From an uncultured Gilliamella sp. (GTDB lineage Bacteria; Pseudomonadota; Gammaproteobacteria; Enterobacterales; Orbaceae): a stretch of DNA of 64,000 nucleotides. The stretch lies in contig CAMLMY010000009.1 in assembly GCA_946481345.1 (NCBI GenBank), forward strand, positions 1 to 64,000, written 5' to 3'. Positions 29,261 to 37,943 of the stretch are shown here, piece by piece (within the stretch, counting starts at the first letter, position 1; every line of letters starts with the position of its first letter). The notes below the pieces were generated by a model, which searched no databases, was not told where the DNA came from, and saw only the letters and a list, made by a program, of their open reading frames with translations. The position numbers and the translations under genes are program-made.

Positions 29261-30379
29261 ATGAACATATATAATTCTGTAACACAATTTCACTTCGAAC
29301 AAACTCGAACCATTTCGCCAGAAAATATGACCGGTGAAAAAGGTAAATCTTGTATGAAAGGCAGTGCATTAGGTCCAAGCCGTAAAGGACAAGGTTGTAT
29401 TTCGATTCCAGCAGGTGAAACGGTAACAATTGCTGAGATCACAGGTCCAGCTGAAATTCGTCATATGTGGTTTACCTTAACCGACAGAACGCATCGCGGT
29501 AGTTTTGTACTTCGTGATGTAGTGATTCGTATTTATTGGGATGATGAAAAAGTGCCTTCTGTTGAAAGCCCAATTGGTGATTTTTTCTGTAATGGTTTTG
29601 GGGCTAGGTGTGATATTAATTCAGTGCCAATTGTTGTTAATCCAACAGGTGGTTTTAATAGCTATTTTAGAATGCCATTTAATAAAAAAGCGCGCATTGA
29701 AATTCAAAATGAGCATGAAGCTGATTTACAACATTTCTTCTTTACTATTAATTATGCCATTATGCCAAAACCGTTTGAAGCACCACTTTATTTCCATGCA
29801 CAATGGCGTAGACAGCGCGTCACTAATTATGCACAAGACTATGTGATATTAGACAATGTTGAAGGTCATGGCTATTATGTTGGTACTTACTTAGCATTGA
29901 CCGCCCTTGAGCGTTATTGGTGGGGGGAAGGTGAGTTTAAATTCTATCTAGATGGCGATAGCGATTACCCAACTCAACATTCAACCGGCTCAGAAGACTA
30001 TTTTGGTGGCGCATGGGCATTTCATAACCGCGACAGTCAAGGTCGGCCAAAAGCGAAATGTTTCCAAACACTGTTTATGGGATATCCATATCAAACCAAT
30101 CGTGATGCAACGCGTGACTTTTTCCAAACTGGAGATTCTAACCCAGTACACGGTTTTGGTGATGATAGCTTACCAATGCATGGCTTATATCGTTGGCATT
30201 TACCAGACCCAATTGCGTTCCATAAAAATATCAAACTTGCTTTTCAACAAATTGGTAATGATGATATAAGATTATATGAACGTTGCGATGATATTGCCAG
30301 TGTTGCTTATTGGTATCAGAGCCCATCGGAAAACCATAATCCGGTATTCCCGAATAAACAACAACGTACACCACGATAA
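29261..30379 (+). CDS. GH172/DUF2961-family glycoside hydrolase
   Basis: 372 residues matching the DUF2961 jelly-roll family, now GH172. Landmarks are 'EIRHMWFTLTDR', 'ESPIGDFFCNGFG', 'GGFNSYFRMPF', 'EGEFKFYLDGD' and 'TGSEDYFGGAW' (acidic residues Glu and Asp at the known catalytic region). Characterised GH172 enzymes act on difructose dianhydride I or alpha-arabinofuranosides and inulobiose-type links. No signal peptide, so it acts in the cytoplasm on imported sugar. It lies 58 bp after the permease and 15 bp before the LacI regulator. Confidence 0.85.
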   Translation: MNIYNSVTQFHFEQTRTISPENMTGEKGKSCMKGSALGPSRKGQGCISIPAGETVTIAEITGPAEIRHMWFTLTDRTHRGSFVLRDVVIRIYWDDEKVPSVESPIGDFFCNGFGARCDINSVPIVVNPTGGFNSYFRMPFNKKARIEIQNEHEADLQHFFFTINYAIMPKPFEAPLYFHAQWRRQRVTNYAQDYVILDNVEGHGYYVGTYLALTALERYWWGEGEFKFYLDGDSDYPTQHSTGSEDYFGGAWAFHNRDSQGRPKAKCFQTLFMGYPYQTNRDATRDFFQTGDSNPVHGFGDDSLPMHGLYRWHLPDPIAFHKNIKLAFQQIGNDDIRLYERCDDIASVAYWYQSPSENHNPVFPNKQQRTPR

Positions 30380-30394
30380 TTAAGAGAGTAGTAA

Positions 30395-31393
30395 ATGGCG
30401 AGTAATAAATTAAAAATTAATGATATTGCTCGTTTGGCTGGCGTGTCGGCAACGACCGTCAGTCATATCTTTAATAAACGAGATAAAAAATATCGTATTT
30501 CACCGCAGACACGGCAAAGGGTATTAGCCATTGCTCAACAATACAGTGATCAATCGCATATTCGCCAATATTTGATAAAAGCCAATAGTACCAATACGGT
30601 AGGTGTTATTGTTCCTGATATGTCGAATTCTTTTTTTTCAATGTTTTTGCATCATTTAGAGGCATCGTTTAGGCAAAAAAACATCCAATTATTAATTACT
30701 TGTAGTCATTATAATAAAGACGTAGAAGTTAACGTTGCTCAAAATTTAGTTGAGCGCAAAGTAGATGCGATGATTGTGGTGACATCTTTAGACAGTGATG
30801 ATTTTTATGTAGGTATTAATCAACATACCCCGGTACTATTTTTTGACCGCTATCTTAAAGATACCTCCTTACCTTTTATCACAAGTGAATCATTGGATTC
30901 GGTTGCTGAATTAATTCAACCTTATGCCAAACAATTAGATGAATTTTATTTTATTGGTTGTGACACGCAACTGACATCGATTGATGCAAGGCTTAAAGGA
31001 TTTAAACAAGGACTTAAGAATGCTGATTTAGCCATTAATCCAGAATGGTTAGTAAGTGATGACTACTGTCCAAATAAAGGATACGATTTGCTTAAAAATC
31101 TGCATAACAAACTAGGGCGCTTACCAAAAGCGATTTTTACACCGTCAGGAAATCTGTTACAAGAAGTGCTTAGTTATTTAGTGGAAATAAAGTTAGATCC
31201 GAAAGAAATTTGCATATGTTCTTACGACTACAACATCTATCTAGATTACTCTTATTATCCAATTGATGCCATTGCGCAGGATTTTCAAAGTATGGCGCAT
31301 GTTTGTGTTGATGTGATCGATGATTTACTTAACTTTAAGGAGTTAAAAAACCATGAAATTTTTATCAAACCACAAATAATACGCCATCATTAA
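30395..31393 (+). CDS. LacI-family transcriptional regulator
   Basis: 332 residues. The N-terminal helix-turn-helix reads 'INDIARLAGVSATTVSHIFN', followed by the hinge and a periplasmic-binding-protein-like sugar domain ('TNTVGVIVPDMSNSFFSM', 'VDAMIVVTSLDSDD'). It is third in the unit after the permease and GH172 gene, so it most likely controls that unit in response to its sugar. Close to the Cra/ScrR branch in appearance; the effector is unknown. Confidence 0.88.
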   Translation: MASNKLKINDIARLAGVSATTVSHIFNKRDKKYRISPQTRQRVLAIAQQYSDQSHIRQYLIKANSTNTVGVIVPDMSNSFFSMFLHHLEASFRQKNIQLLITCSHYNKDVEVNVAQNLVERKVDAMIVVTSLDSDDFYVGINQHTPVLFFDRYLKDTSLPFITSESLDSVAELIQPYAKQLDEFYFIGCDTQLTSIDARLKGFKQGLKNADLAINPEWLVSDDYCPNKGYDLLKNLHNKLGRLPKAIFTPSGNLLQEVLSYLVEIKLDPKEICICSYDYNIYLDYSYYPIDAIAQDFQSMAHVCVDVIDDLLNFKELKNHEIFIKPQIIRHH

Positions 31394-31397
31394 ATTG

Positions 31398-31425
31398 ATC
31401 ATTGAGTGATGAATTACACAATGAT
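31398..31425. terminator. Weak inverted repeat between convergent lacI-type gene and smpB
   Basis: ATCATTG and CAATGAT form a 7-bp stem around 14 bases in the 38-bp gap between the two convergent genes. It may serve as a bidirectional end signal; there is no T-run. Confidence 0.35.
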
Positions 31426-31431
31426 TAACGA

Positions 31432-31908
31432 TTAGCGTTTATTCATAATACGGGCTTTATCAACTTGCCATTGACGCTCTTTGATATCGGTGCGTTTATC
31501 GTACTCTTTTTTACCTTTAGCAATACCAATTTTTACTTTTGCCCAAGCATTTTTCCAATATAAAGAAAGGGCAACAACGGTATAACCTTGACGATTGATT
31601 TGACCAAATAATGAGTTAAGCTCACGTTCATTTAATAATAATTTTCGATTGCGCATAGGTTCACACACCACATGTGTTGACGCAACATTCAGTGGTGTAA
31701 TTGTTGCACCAAATAACCACGCTTCACCATCTTTAAGTAATACATAACTATCACTTATATTGGCTTTACCTGCACGCAATGATTTTACTTCCCAGCCTTG
31801 CAGGGATAATCCTGCCTCAATTTCCTGTTCAATAAAGTACTCATGGCGTGCGCGTTTATTTAATGCTATAGTTGCCGAACCCGGCTTGTGTAATTTTTTC
31901 TTAGTCAT
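31432..31908 (-). CDS. smpB: SsrA-binding protein SmpB
   Basis: 158 residues with the SmpB beta-barrel core ('[20 protein letters not shown]', '[14 protein letters not shown]') and the basic C-terminal tail ('[20 protein letters not shown]'). It brings tmRNA to stalled ribosomes for trans-translation. It is divergent from ratA, the classic gammaproteobacterial arrangement. The ssrA gene, often nearby, is not in the flanking sequence. Confidence 0.97.
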   Translation of the reverse strand: MTKKKLHKPGSATIALNKRARHEYFIEQEIEAGLSLQGWEVKSLRAGKANISDSYVLLKDGEAWLFGATITPLNVASTHVVCEPMRNRKLLLNERELNSLFGQINRQGYTVVALSLYWKNAWAKVKIGIAKGKKEYDKRTDIKERQWQVDKARIMNKR

Positions 31909-31973
31909 AATGTGCGATATTATAAAGTTACGTGGTACTATATGCCACTAATTTTAACTTTTATTTTATTATT

Positions 31974-32402
31974 ATGGCACATGTTTTTCACGAGGTTATC
32001 GAGCCTTATTCAATTGAGCAAATGTTTGCTTTGGTCAATGATATTACTCTCTATCCAGAATTTGTACCTGATTGTATCGCAACTGGCATTATTAGAAAAC
32101 AAGATAATTTAATGGCGGCATTTATTGAAGTTGAAAAATTAGGTTTTAAGAAATCTTTTACAACACTAAACAAAATTAATCAGCCTCATTCAATAGAAAT
32201 GAGTTTGTTAGACGGCCCATTTAAATACCTATCGGGAAAATGGCAGTTTACTTCATTAGGGGAAGATAAAAGTAAAATTAGTTTTGAGTTGAATTTTGAA
32301 TTCAAAAATAAGTTACTTGATATTACTTTCACTCCAGTATTTAAAGAGGTGATGGCGAATATGGTTAATGCATTTTCACAAAGAGCAAGGCAGATTTATT
32401 AA
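31974..32402 (+). CDS. ratA: RatA, START/Coq10-like protein
   Basis: 142 residues aligning along the full length with E. coli RatA (YfjG): 'VIEPYSIEQMFALVNDITLYP' at the N terminus, 'MSLLDGPFKYLSGKWQF' and 'FKEVMANMVNAFSQRA' at the end. It has the START-domain fold also seen in Coq10. E. coli RatA was described as inhibiting 70S association, but a ubiquinone-related role is also proposed, so the function stays open. Start chosen at the Met matching E. coli. One base separates it from ratB. Confidence 0.93.
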   Translation: MAHVFHEVIEPYSIEQMFALVNDITLYPEFVPDCIATGIIRKQDNLMAAFIEVEKLGFKKSFTTLNKINQPHSIEMSLLDGPFKYLSGKWQFTSLGEDKSKISFELNFEFKNKLLDITFTPVFKEVMANMVNAFSQRARQIY

Positions 32403-32403
32403 G

Positions 32404-32673
32404 ATGAACAGTATTCAAATTGTTTATGCGCTACCTAATAATCCAACAATAATTAATTGTGATGTTGATGAGCAAACGAATGTCTTGCAAGCAATCACAA
32501 AATCCAATATCTTATCGATCTGTCAGATAAAATTAGATGAACACTTGATTGGTATTTATGGTAAACGTTGTGATCTTAATGATTTAGTGAAAAATGGCGA
32601 TCGTATTGAAATCTATCGTCCATTAATTAATGATCCTAAAGAAATAAGACGAAGAAGAGCAGCAAAAAAATAA
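32404..32673 (+). CDS. ratB: RatB, UPF0125 ubiquitin-fold protein
   Basis: 89 residues of the RnfH/UPF0125 family with a beta-grasp fold: 'IQIVYALPNNPTI', 'IYGKRCDLNDLVKNGDRIEI' and 'YRPLINDPKEIRRRRAAKK' at the C terminus. It is regularly encoded after ratA. Despite the 'toxin-antitoxin' name it has not been established as an antitoxin. The ATG is one base after the ratA stop, so the genes are probably coupled. Confidence 0.92.
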   Translation: MNSIQIVYALPNNPTIINCDVDEQTNVLQAITKSNILSICQIKLDEHLIGIYGKRCDLNDLVKNGDRIEIYRPLINDPKEIRRRRAAKK

Positions 32674-32696
32674 TTTATTGAAGCAAAGGAAACAGA

Positions 32697-33131
32697 ATGC
32701 ATAATCTGCTAATTGAAAAAATTGAAACTTTATGCAAGAAGCGTGGTATTAAATTGACAACACAGCGTCGAACAGTGTTAGATATTATGCTGAAAGCAAA
32801 TAAAGCAATGAGTGCATATGATCTTTTAGATTTGCTTAAGGTCAGTGAACCACAAGCAAAGCCGCCAACAATTTATCGTGCGTTAGAATTTTTGCTTGAA
32901 CAAGGTTTTATCCATAAAGTTGAATCGTCGAATAGTTTTATTATTTGTCCACATTTTCATGATCCAGAGCATATTTCAATACTGTTTATTTGTGACAAGT
33001 GTCAACAGATCATTGAAAAACATTCTCAAGATATCGAAACACAACTTAAGCAATTAGCGCGACAAAGTGACTTTTTAATAAAACACAGTGTGCTTGAAAT
33101 ACATGGAATTTGTCAGCCATGTCAGCCTTAA
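32697..33131 (+). CDS. zur: Zinc uptake regulator Zur (Fur family)
   Basis: 144 residues. A winged-helix domain ('TTQRRTVLDIMLKANKAMSAY', 'KPPTIYRALEFLLEQGFIHK') precedes a dimerisation domain with zinc ligands: 'CPHFHDPEH', 'FICDKCQQIIEKH', 'EIHGICQPC'. The short length and Cys pairs fit Zur rather than Fur. It should repress zinc importers when zinc is plentiful. A ribosome site (AAAGGAA) precedes the ATG. It overlaps the next gene by 13 bp. Confidence 0.88.
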   Translation: MHNLLIEKIETLCKKRGIKLTTQRRTVLDIMLKANKAMSAYDLLDLLKVSEPQAKPPTIYRALEFLLEQGFIHKVESSNSFIICPHFHDPEHISILFICDKCQQIIEKHSQDIETQLKQLARQSDFLIKHSVLEIHGICQPCQP

Positions 33132-33475
33132 TTATTACTCTTTGGTTAGTAAATCTATTTTGTGATACTGTCGGACAAATTGCCTTTAAATATGCTGCAA
33201 TAACTTCAAAACATCAACAAGGTTTACACTATTGGCAAAAATTGTTTGGTAATTTTTGGCTATGGTTAGGGTTTAGTACCTATTTTGTTGGCTTTATTTT
33301 TTGGCTGGCTTTTTTAAGTGAAGTTCCATTATCGCAAGGTATTCTATTAGGATCGTTTAATATCATCACAGTAATGGTTGCTGGGCGAATTTTATTCAAA
33401 GAACATCTAACAGCATTTCGTCTTATTGGTATATTTTTTATTACTTTCGGCGTGATATTAGTAGGACTTACCTAA
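33119..33475 (+). CDS. Half-size EamA/DMT-superfamily membrane protein, subunit 1
   Basis: 118 residues, four transmembrane segments, one EamA repeat. The N-terminal motif 'FCDTVGQIAFK' parallels the next gene's 'FFDTFGQTTFK'. Start at the ATG 33119 inside the last codons of zur; an upstream TTG is less likely. Paired half-size DMT proteins such as ArnE/ArnF or paired SMR pumps work as heterodimers, so the two likely form one transporter. The substrate is unknown. Confidence 0.8.
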   Translation: MSALIITLWLVNLFCDTVGQIAFKYAAITSKHQQGLHYWQKLFGNFWLWLGFSTYFVGFIFWLAFLSEVPLSQGILLGSFNIITVMVAGRILFKEHLTAFRLIGIFFITFGVILVGLT

Positions 33476-33858
33476 TGAAAAAATTTTATATCATCGGTTT
33501 TATTTTATTGTTATTTTTTGATACATTTGGTCAAACTACTTTCAAATTAACCGCATTATCAGCTTTACCATTTGAAATTAGTTTCGATTGGTTAATCCGT
33601 ATTTTTAGTCATGGTTGGGCATATTTGGTCATCTTAGGCTATACAGGCGCATTTATGACTTGGATGGTTTTATTAAAAAAAGCGCCTGTAGGACCAGCGT
33701 TTGCTGCTTCACATCTACAAGTAGTGACCGTTATGCTAGTTTCAGTGATCGTGTTTAATGAACAAATAACATTAACTCGTTTGTTGGGTGGATTATGTAT
33801 TATTATTGGTATTGTATTTTTAGCTTTGGCTGAGCAAAAATTACAATGCAAAAAGTAG
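33475..33858 (+). CDS. Half-size EamA/DMT-superfamily membrane protein, subunit 2
   Basis: 127 residues, four transmembrane segments, sharing the D-T-x-G-Q-x-x-F-K motif and the C-terminal 'EQITLTRLLGGLCIIIGIV' pattern with its neighbour. Its ATG overlaps the stop of subunit 1 (ATGA-type junction), strong evidence for coupled translation and a heterodimer. A 45-bp repeat begins two bases after its stop. Confidence 0.8.
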   Translation: MKKFYIIGFILLLFFDTFGQTTFKLTALSALPFEISFDWLIRIFSHGWAYLVILGYTGAFMTWMVLLKKAPVGPAFAASHLQVVTVMLVSVIVFNEQITLTRLLGGLCIIIGIVFLALAEQKLQCKK

Positions 33859-33859
33859 G

Positions 33860-33904
33860 TTTTTATACTGAAACGTATGCATTACCTGAAACTTTTTGAC
33901 AAAA
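33860..33904 (-). repeat. 45-bp dispersed repeat, copy 1
   Basis: The plus strand runs from TTTTTATACTGAAACG to GAAACTTTTTGACAAAA. It is a perfect inverted match to copy 2 at 34386-34430. On its own strand it holds two direct GTTTCAG motifs 18 bp apart with a 7-base centre (AATGCAT). Confidence 0.92.
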
Positions 33905-34006
33905 ATTTTTCTTATTTACTTTTTTAGGTTAATTTTGACTCGATCTATTTATTATTAGGAATCAATAAAGTTAATAAAAATATTGATTCCTTTTTTAATG
34001 ACTGGA

Positions 34007-34243
34007 TTAGAAAAAGTTTGGTTTAATATTATCGTGTTCTCGTTCCAATATAACTAAGTAAGCTTCTCTACGCCAAAATAGATATAAACGACGTATGTCT
34101 TTTTCCATCGTAACCACTCGCCAACCTTGAAATGCATATTTATTTAAAAAATTAGAAAACTTTAAAGGATCAGCGTTAGCGGTACCTAAAAGTAATGAGG
34201 ATAATGCACTTTCTTGATAAATTATTACTTTGTATTCTTTCAT
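34007..34243 (-). CDS. DUF4177 family small protein
   Basis: 78 residues with the DUF4177 pattern: 'KEYKVIIYQE' strand, 'FLNKYAFQGWRVVTMEKD' helix and Gly-Trp turn, then 'REAYLVILERE'. DUF4177 proteins have no known function. The gene is alone between two perfect 45-bp inverted repeats and is transcribed opposite to the upstream zur-EamA genes. AAGG lies a little far upstream of the ATG. Confidence 0.7.
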   Translation of the reverse strand: MKEYKVIIYQESALSSLLLGTANADPLKFSNFLNKYAFQGWRVVTMEKDIRRLYLFWRREAYLVILEREHDNIKPNFF

Positions 34244-34385
34244 ATAGTTAAACCTTAATTCCTTTTATAAAAATAGTCATTTTTTTGATTGTAATATTAA
34301 AAAATAGACAGAAATTATACCTTTTTTAACCAGTCAAACAAGCAATTAAACTTACCATAATTAAAACTAACTAATTTAACGTCAG

Positions 34386-34430
34386 TTTTGTCAAAAAGTT
34401 TCAGGTAATGCATACGTTTCAGTATAAAAA
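34386..34430 (+). repeat. 45-bp dispersed repeat, copy 2
   Basis: Exact reverse complement of copy 1, so the two enclose a 571-bp segment carrying the DUF4177 gene. It contains TTTTGTCAAAAAGTTTCAGG, then ATACGTTTCAGTATAAAAA. The third copy at 61685-61724 has the same orientation as this one. Confidence 0.92.
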
Positions 34431-34441
34431 TTATAATTTAA

Positions 34442-34594
34442 ATGAATATTAAAATAATTGATAACGTTTATGACACCATTTGGCAAGAGTTGATAAGTAA
34501 ATTAGAGGGAATTAATAATTTAGCGTTTTACTTTAATGTGACAAAAAAACAAAAGCCCTCTAGCTTCAAAATATTTCAAAGCTATCTAAAGTGA
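34442..34594 (+). CDS. Possible 50-residue hypothetical protein
   Basis: An ATG frame just outside repeat copy 2 encodes 50 residues beginning 'MNIKIIDNVYDTIWQELISK'. The composition looks protein-like, but there is no ribosome site and no recognised family. It could also be a remnant. It is convergent with mutT. Confidence 0.22.
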   Translation: MNIKIIDNVYDTIWQELISKLEGINNLAFYFNVTKKQKPSSFKIFQSYLK

Positions 34595-34607
34595 CCAGAC
34601 TAATGAA

Positions 34608-35012
34608 TTAAATCTGTTTATCTAAGTTTTTAAGCATTTCGATAATCGGTCTATTGGCATCAGGAAATTCGTCTGCATTAAGATCTTCTTGTGCAACCCA
34701 ACGGCTAGGTTGACCTTCTTTAGCAAATGGTACACCGTCCCATTCTTCAACAAGATAAGCATGAATGGTGATGTCACGATCATCATAACTATGTTTAAAA
34801 ACATTTAAAAATTGGGCTTGATGAATTTGGATATCAACTTCTTCCGCTATTTCACGTTGCAAGGTTTGAAATGGGGTCTCACCTACTTCAATCTTTCCAC
34901 CTGGGAATTCCCAAAAACCAGCAAGATGGGAGTCTTCACCGCGTTGGGTTATAAAGATTTGACAATCTTGTGAACGAATAATACCTACAGCAATTTCAGT
35001 ATGTTTTTTCAT
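34608..35012 (-). CDS. mutT: 8-oxo-dGTP diphosphatase MutT (Nudix)
   Basis: 134 residues. The Nudix box is complete: 'GGKIEVGETP' followed by 'LQREIAEEVDI', with all acidic metal ligands. 'GFWEFPGGK' is the MutT wording. It removes 8-oxo-dGTP from the nucleotide pool to prevent A:T to C:G transversions. It follows secA by 117 bp on the same strand, as in E. coli (secM-secA-mutT). Confidence 0.93.
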   Translation of the reverse strand: MKKHTEIAVGIIRSQDCQIFITQRGEDSHLAGFWEFPGGKIEVGETPFQTLQREIAEEVDIQIHQAQFLNVFKHSYDDRDITIHAYLVEEWDGVPFAKEGQPSRWVAQEDLNADEFPDANRPIIEMLKNLDKQI

Positions 35013-35129
35013 AATCCTGTCTATTTGTGATTAAAATCAGGGAAAGTTGGTACTTTCCCTAGTAATTTTAGTACCGAGTTTAATCGGTTATTTAATATCA
35101 ATATTGCTTGATGATACTAAATTTTTGCC

Positions 35130-37862
35130 TTAGTGAACAGCACCATGACAATGTTTATATTTTTTACCTGAACCACAAGGACATGGGTCATTACGTCCCA
35201 CTTTAGCTTGGTTTCTTACTATTGGTTGTGATAAAGTTCCTGCTGATTGTTCTTTACTTTCACTGCCCATATTTGTTACCTCTTCATGGTTGGCTTGTTG
35301 TTTTGCCATTAATTTTTCCATTTCGGCTAGACGTTGACGTTCAGCTTCATCAACTTCTTCTTGAGAACGAATCTGAACGCGACTTAATATCCCTATTACA
35401 TCATATTTTAATGCTTCTAGCATACCAGCAAACATATTAAATGATTCACGTTTATATTCCTGTTTTGGATCTTTTTGTGCATAACCACGTAAATGAATAC
35501 CTTGACGTAAATAATCCATTGCTGCTAGATGTTCTTTCCATAAAGTATCAATTGTTTGTAACATAACGCTTTTTTCAAAATGTCTAAATGCTTCAGAACC
35601 AGCATTATTTTCTTTTGCGATATAGGTATCTTGGGCTATTTGTAAAATACGTTCACGTAATGTTTCTTCATGAAGATTTTGTTCTTCATCTAGCCATTTA
35701 GCAATAGGTAAATCTAAATCAAAATCGCTTTTAAGTGCTGTTTCAAGTCCTGCAACATCCCACATTTCTTCAATGGATTGTGGCGGAATATATTGATCAA
35801 TTAATGCATTAAAGACATCACTACGGATTGAATCAATCGTTTCTTTAATATCGGAGTTATCAAGTAATTCATTACGTTGACGATAAATAACTTTACGTTG
35901 ATCGTTTGCAACATCATCGTATTCGAGTAACTGTTTACGAATATCAAAGTTTCGGCTTTCAACTTTCTTTTGAGCATTAGCAATAGCTTTGGTTACCCAA
36001 GGATGCTCAATAGCTTCACCTTCTTTCATACCTAGTTTACGCATCATGTTACCCACACGATCGGAAGCAAAAATTCGCATTAATGGATCTTCCAGTGATA
36101 GGTAAAAGCGTGATGCCCCTGGGTCACCTTGACGACCGGCACGGCCACGAAGTTGGTTATCTATTCGACGTGATTCATGACGTTCAGTACCTAAAATATA
36201 AAGTCCTCCTAGCGCAATCACTTCTTCGTGTTTTGCTTGCCATGCTTGTTTGGCTTTTTCGATATCTTCAGGAGTAGGTGCTTCAAGTTTTGCTATATCG
36301 CTTTGCCAGTTACCACCAAGCATAATATCGGTACCACGACCAGCCATGTTTGTAGCAATGGTTACTGCACCTTTACTACCTGCTTGAGCGATTATTTCTG
36401 CTTCTTGAGCATGGAATTTTGCGTTAAGTACGTTATGCTTGATACCTGCTTTTTTAAATGCGGATGACACTAATTCAGATTTTTCAATTGAAGCTGTACC
36501 AACTAAAACAGGTTGTCCACGTTCTACACAAGCTTGTACATCAGCCACAATCGCATTGATCTTCTCTTTTTCTGTCATATAAACAAGATCAGGTTGATCT
36601 TTACGTATCATTGGACGATTGGTTGGGATAACAATAGTATCTAAACCATAAATCTGATTGAATTCAAATGCTTCGGTGTCAGCAGTCCCTGTCATGCCAG
36701 CTAATTTTTCGTACAAACGGAAATAGTTTTGGAAAGTAATTGATGCTAATGTTTGGTTTTCATTTTGGATTTTAACATGCTCTTTAGCTTCAACGGCTTG
36801 ATGCAAACCATCAGACCAACGTCGTCCATCCATTGTACGGCCAGTATGCTCATCAACAATAACAATTTCGTTATCTCTGACAATGTAATCCACATCTTTA
36901 TGGAATAGGTGATGAGCACGTAATGCTGCATTGACATGATGCATTAATACAATATTACTTGGCGCATAAAGTGATTCGTCACCTTTCATAATTCCATTTT
37001 TAATAAGCAACTCTTCAACTTTCACTAATCCACGTTCAGTCAAATTGGCTTGACGTGTTTTTTCATCGATAGAAAAGTCACCATCACCCTGAAATTGATC
37101 GGAGTCTTCTTTTTCTTGTTGAATTAGATATGGAATGATTTTATTAACACTAACATATCGGTCAGAACTATCTTCAGCTTGCCCCGAAATGATAAGAGGT
37201 GTTCTTGCCTCATCAATTAAAATTGAGTCAACTTCATCGACTAAAGCATAATGCAGAGGGCGTTGTACACGAGAATCTTTAGTAAATACCATATTATCGC
37301 GCAAGTAGTCAAAGCCATATTCATTATTGGTACCGTAAGTAATATCGGCATTGTAAGCTTCACGTTTCATTTGAGGTGGCATATGAGGTAGATTGATGCC
37401 AACCGATAATCCTAAAAATTCGAATAATGGGCGATTATTTTCAGCATCACGCTGTGCTAAGTAATCATTTACTGTCACAACATGTACGCCTTTACCGGTT
37501 AACGCATTTAAATAAGCAGGTAAGGTTGCGGTTAAAGTTTTACCTTCACCGGTACGCATTTCAGCAATACAACGTTCATTTAATACCATACCACCAATAA
37601 GTTGTACGTCAAAATGGCGCATACCAAACACACGCTTACTTGCCTCACGTACAACTGCAAAGGCTTCTTCTAAAATATCATCTAACTTAGCACCTTCAGC
37701 GATTTTTTGTTTAAATTCTTTGGTTTTATCTTTTAGCTGTTCATCGGTTAACGCTTCAATTTGCGGTTCAAGTGCATTAATTCTTTCAACGCGTTTACGC
37801 ATCATTTTTAATACGCGTTCATTTCGACTACCAAATACTTTGGTTAATAGATTTAATAACAT
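35130..37862 (-). CDS. secA: Preprotein translocase ATPase SecA
   Basis: 910 residues, full length. Walker A '[11 protein letters not shown]' (about 105), Walker B '[13 protein letters not shown]' (about 208), helicase motif '[14 protein letters not shown]', and the C-terminal SecB/lipid-binding zinc finger '[14 protein letters not shown]'. It drives protein export through SecYEG. It lies 81 bp after secM, with two small hairpins in the gap, so the E. coli-type control by nascent SecM stalling is expected. Confidence 0.98.
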   Translation of the reverse strand: MLLNLLTKVFGSRNERVLKMMRKRVERINALEPQIEALTDEQLKDKTKEFKQKIAEGAKLDDILEEAFAVVREASKRVFGMRHFDVQLIGGMVLNERCIAEMRTGEGKTLTATLPAYLNALTGKGVHVVTVNDYLAQRDAENNRPLFEFLGLSVGINLPHMPPQMKREAYNADITYGTNNEYGFDYLRDNMVFTKDSRVQRPLHYALVDEVDSILIDEARTPLIISGQAEDSSDRYVSVNKIIPYLIQQEKEDSDQFQGDGDFSIDEKTRQANLTERGLVKVEELLIKNGIMKGDESLYAPSNIVLMHHVNAALRAHHLFHKDVDYIVRDNEIVIVDEHTGRTMDGRRWSDGLHQAVEAKEHVKIQNENQTLASITFQNYFRLYEKLAGMTGTADTEAFEFNQIYGLDTIVIPTNRPMIRKDQPDLVYMTEKEKINAIVADVQACVERGQPVLVGTASIEKSELVSSAFKKAGIKHNVLNAKFHAQEAEIIAQAGSKGAVTIATNMAGRGTDIMLGGNWQSDIAKLEAPTPEDIEKAKQAWQAKHEEVIALGGLYILGTERHESRRIDNQLRGRAGRQGDPGASRFYLSLEDPLMRIFASDRVGNMMRKLGMKEGEAIEHPWVTKAIANAQKKVESRNFDIRKQLLEYDDVANDQRKVIYRQRNELLDNSDIKETIDSIRSDVFNALIDQYIPPQSIEEMWDVAGLETALKSDFDLDLPIAKWLDEEQNLHEETLRERILQIAQDTYIAKENNAGSEAFRHFEKSVMLQTIDTLWKEHLAAMDYLRQGIHLRGYAQKDPKQEYKRESFNMFAGMLEALKYDVIGILSRVQIRSQEEVDEAERQRLAEMEKLMAKQQANHEEVTNMGSESKEQSAGTLSQPIVRNQAKVGRNDPCPCGSGKKYKHCHGAVH

Positions 37863-37895
37863 GATTTTTCTCTTGTTTTTTTTAATAGGAATAGT

Positions 37896-37909
37896 AAGGC
37901 TTCTGCCTT
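37896..37909 (-). promoter_or_regulatory. Hairpin in the secM-secA intergenic RNA
   Basis: AAGGC and GCCTT form a 5-bp stem with a 4-base loop, 34 bp before the secA start. In E. coli, secM-secA intergenic structure hides the secA ribosome site until SecM stalls the ribosome; whether this stem does so needs folding of the whole leader. Confidence 0.4.
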
Positions 37910-37928
37910 TATAAAAATTTAATTTAAT

Positions 37929-37943
37929 TGAGCAGTAAGCTCA
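37929..37943 (-). promoter_or_regulatory. Hairpin immediately after the secM stop
   Basis: TGAGC and GCTCA form a 5-bp stem with a 5-base loop that begins at the base after the stop codon. A ribosome stalled at the SecM C terminus would cover and melt it, which fits a regulatory switch. Confidence 0.45.

Noticed and set aside
29541-29846. Open frames of about 100 codons inside the GH172 gene
   Set aside because: They overlap a clearly coding frame on the same strand, have repetitive Leu/Ile-rich content typical of shifted frames, and show no ribosome site.
31974-32673. ratA-ratB as a toxin-antitoxin system
   Set aside because: The gene names suggest it, but RatA is a START/Coq10-like protein and RatB a UPF0125 ubiquitin-fold protein, conserved as housekeeping neighbours of smpB. 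Nothing here shows a toxin-antitoxin pair.
33860-34430. The 571-bp repeat-bounded block as an insertion sequence
   Set aside because: No transposase, no target-site duplication, and the only gene is a DUF4177 protein. Kept as an unexplained repeat pair instead.
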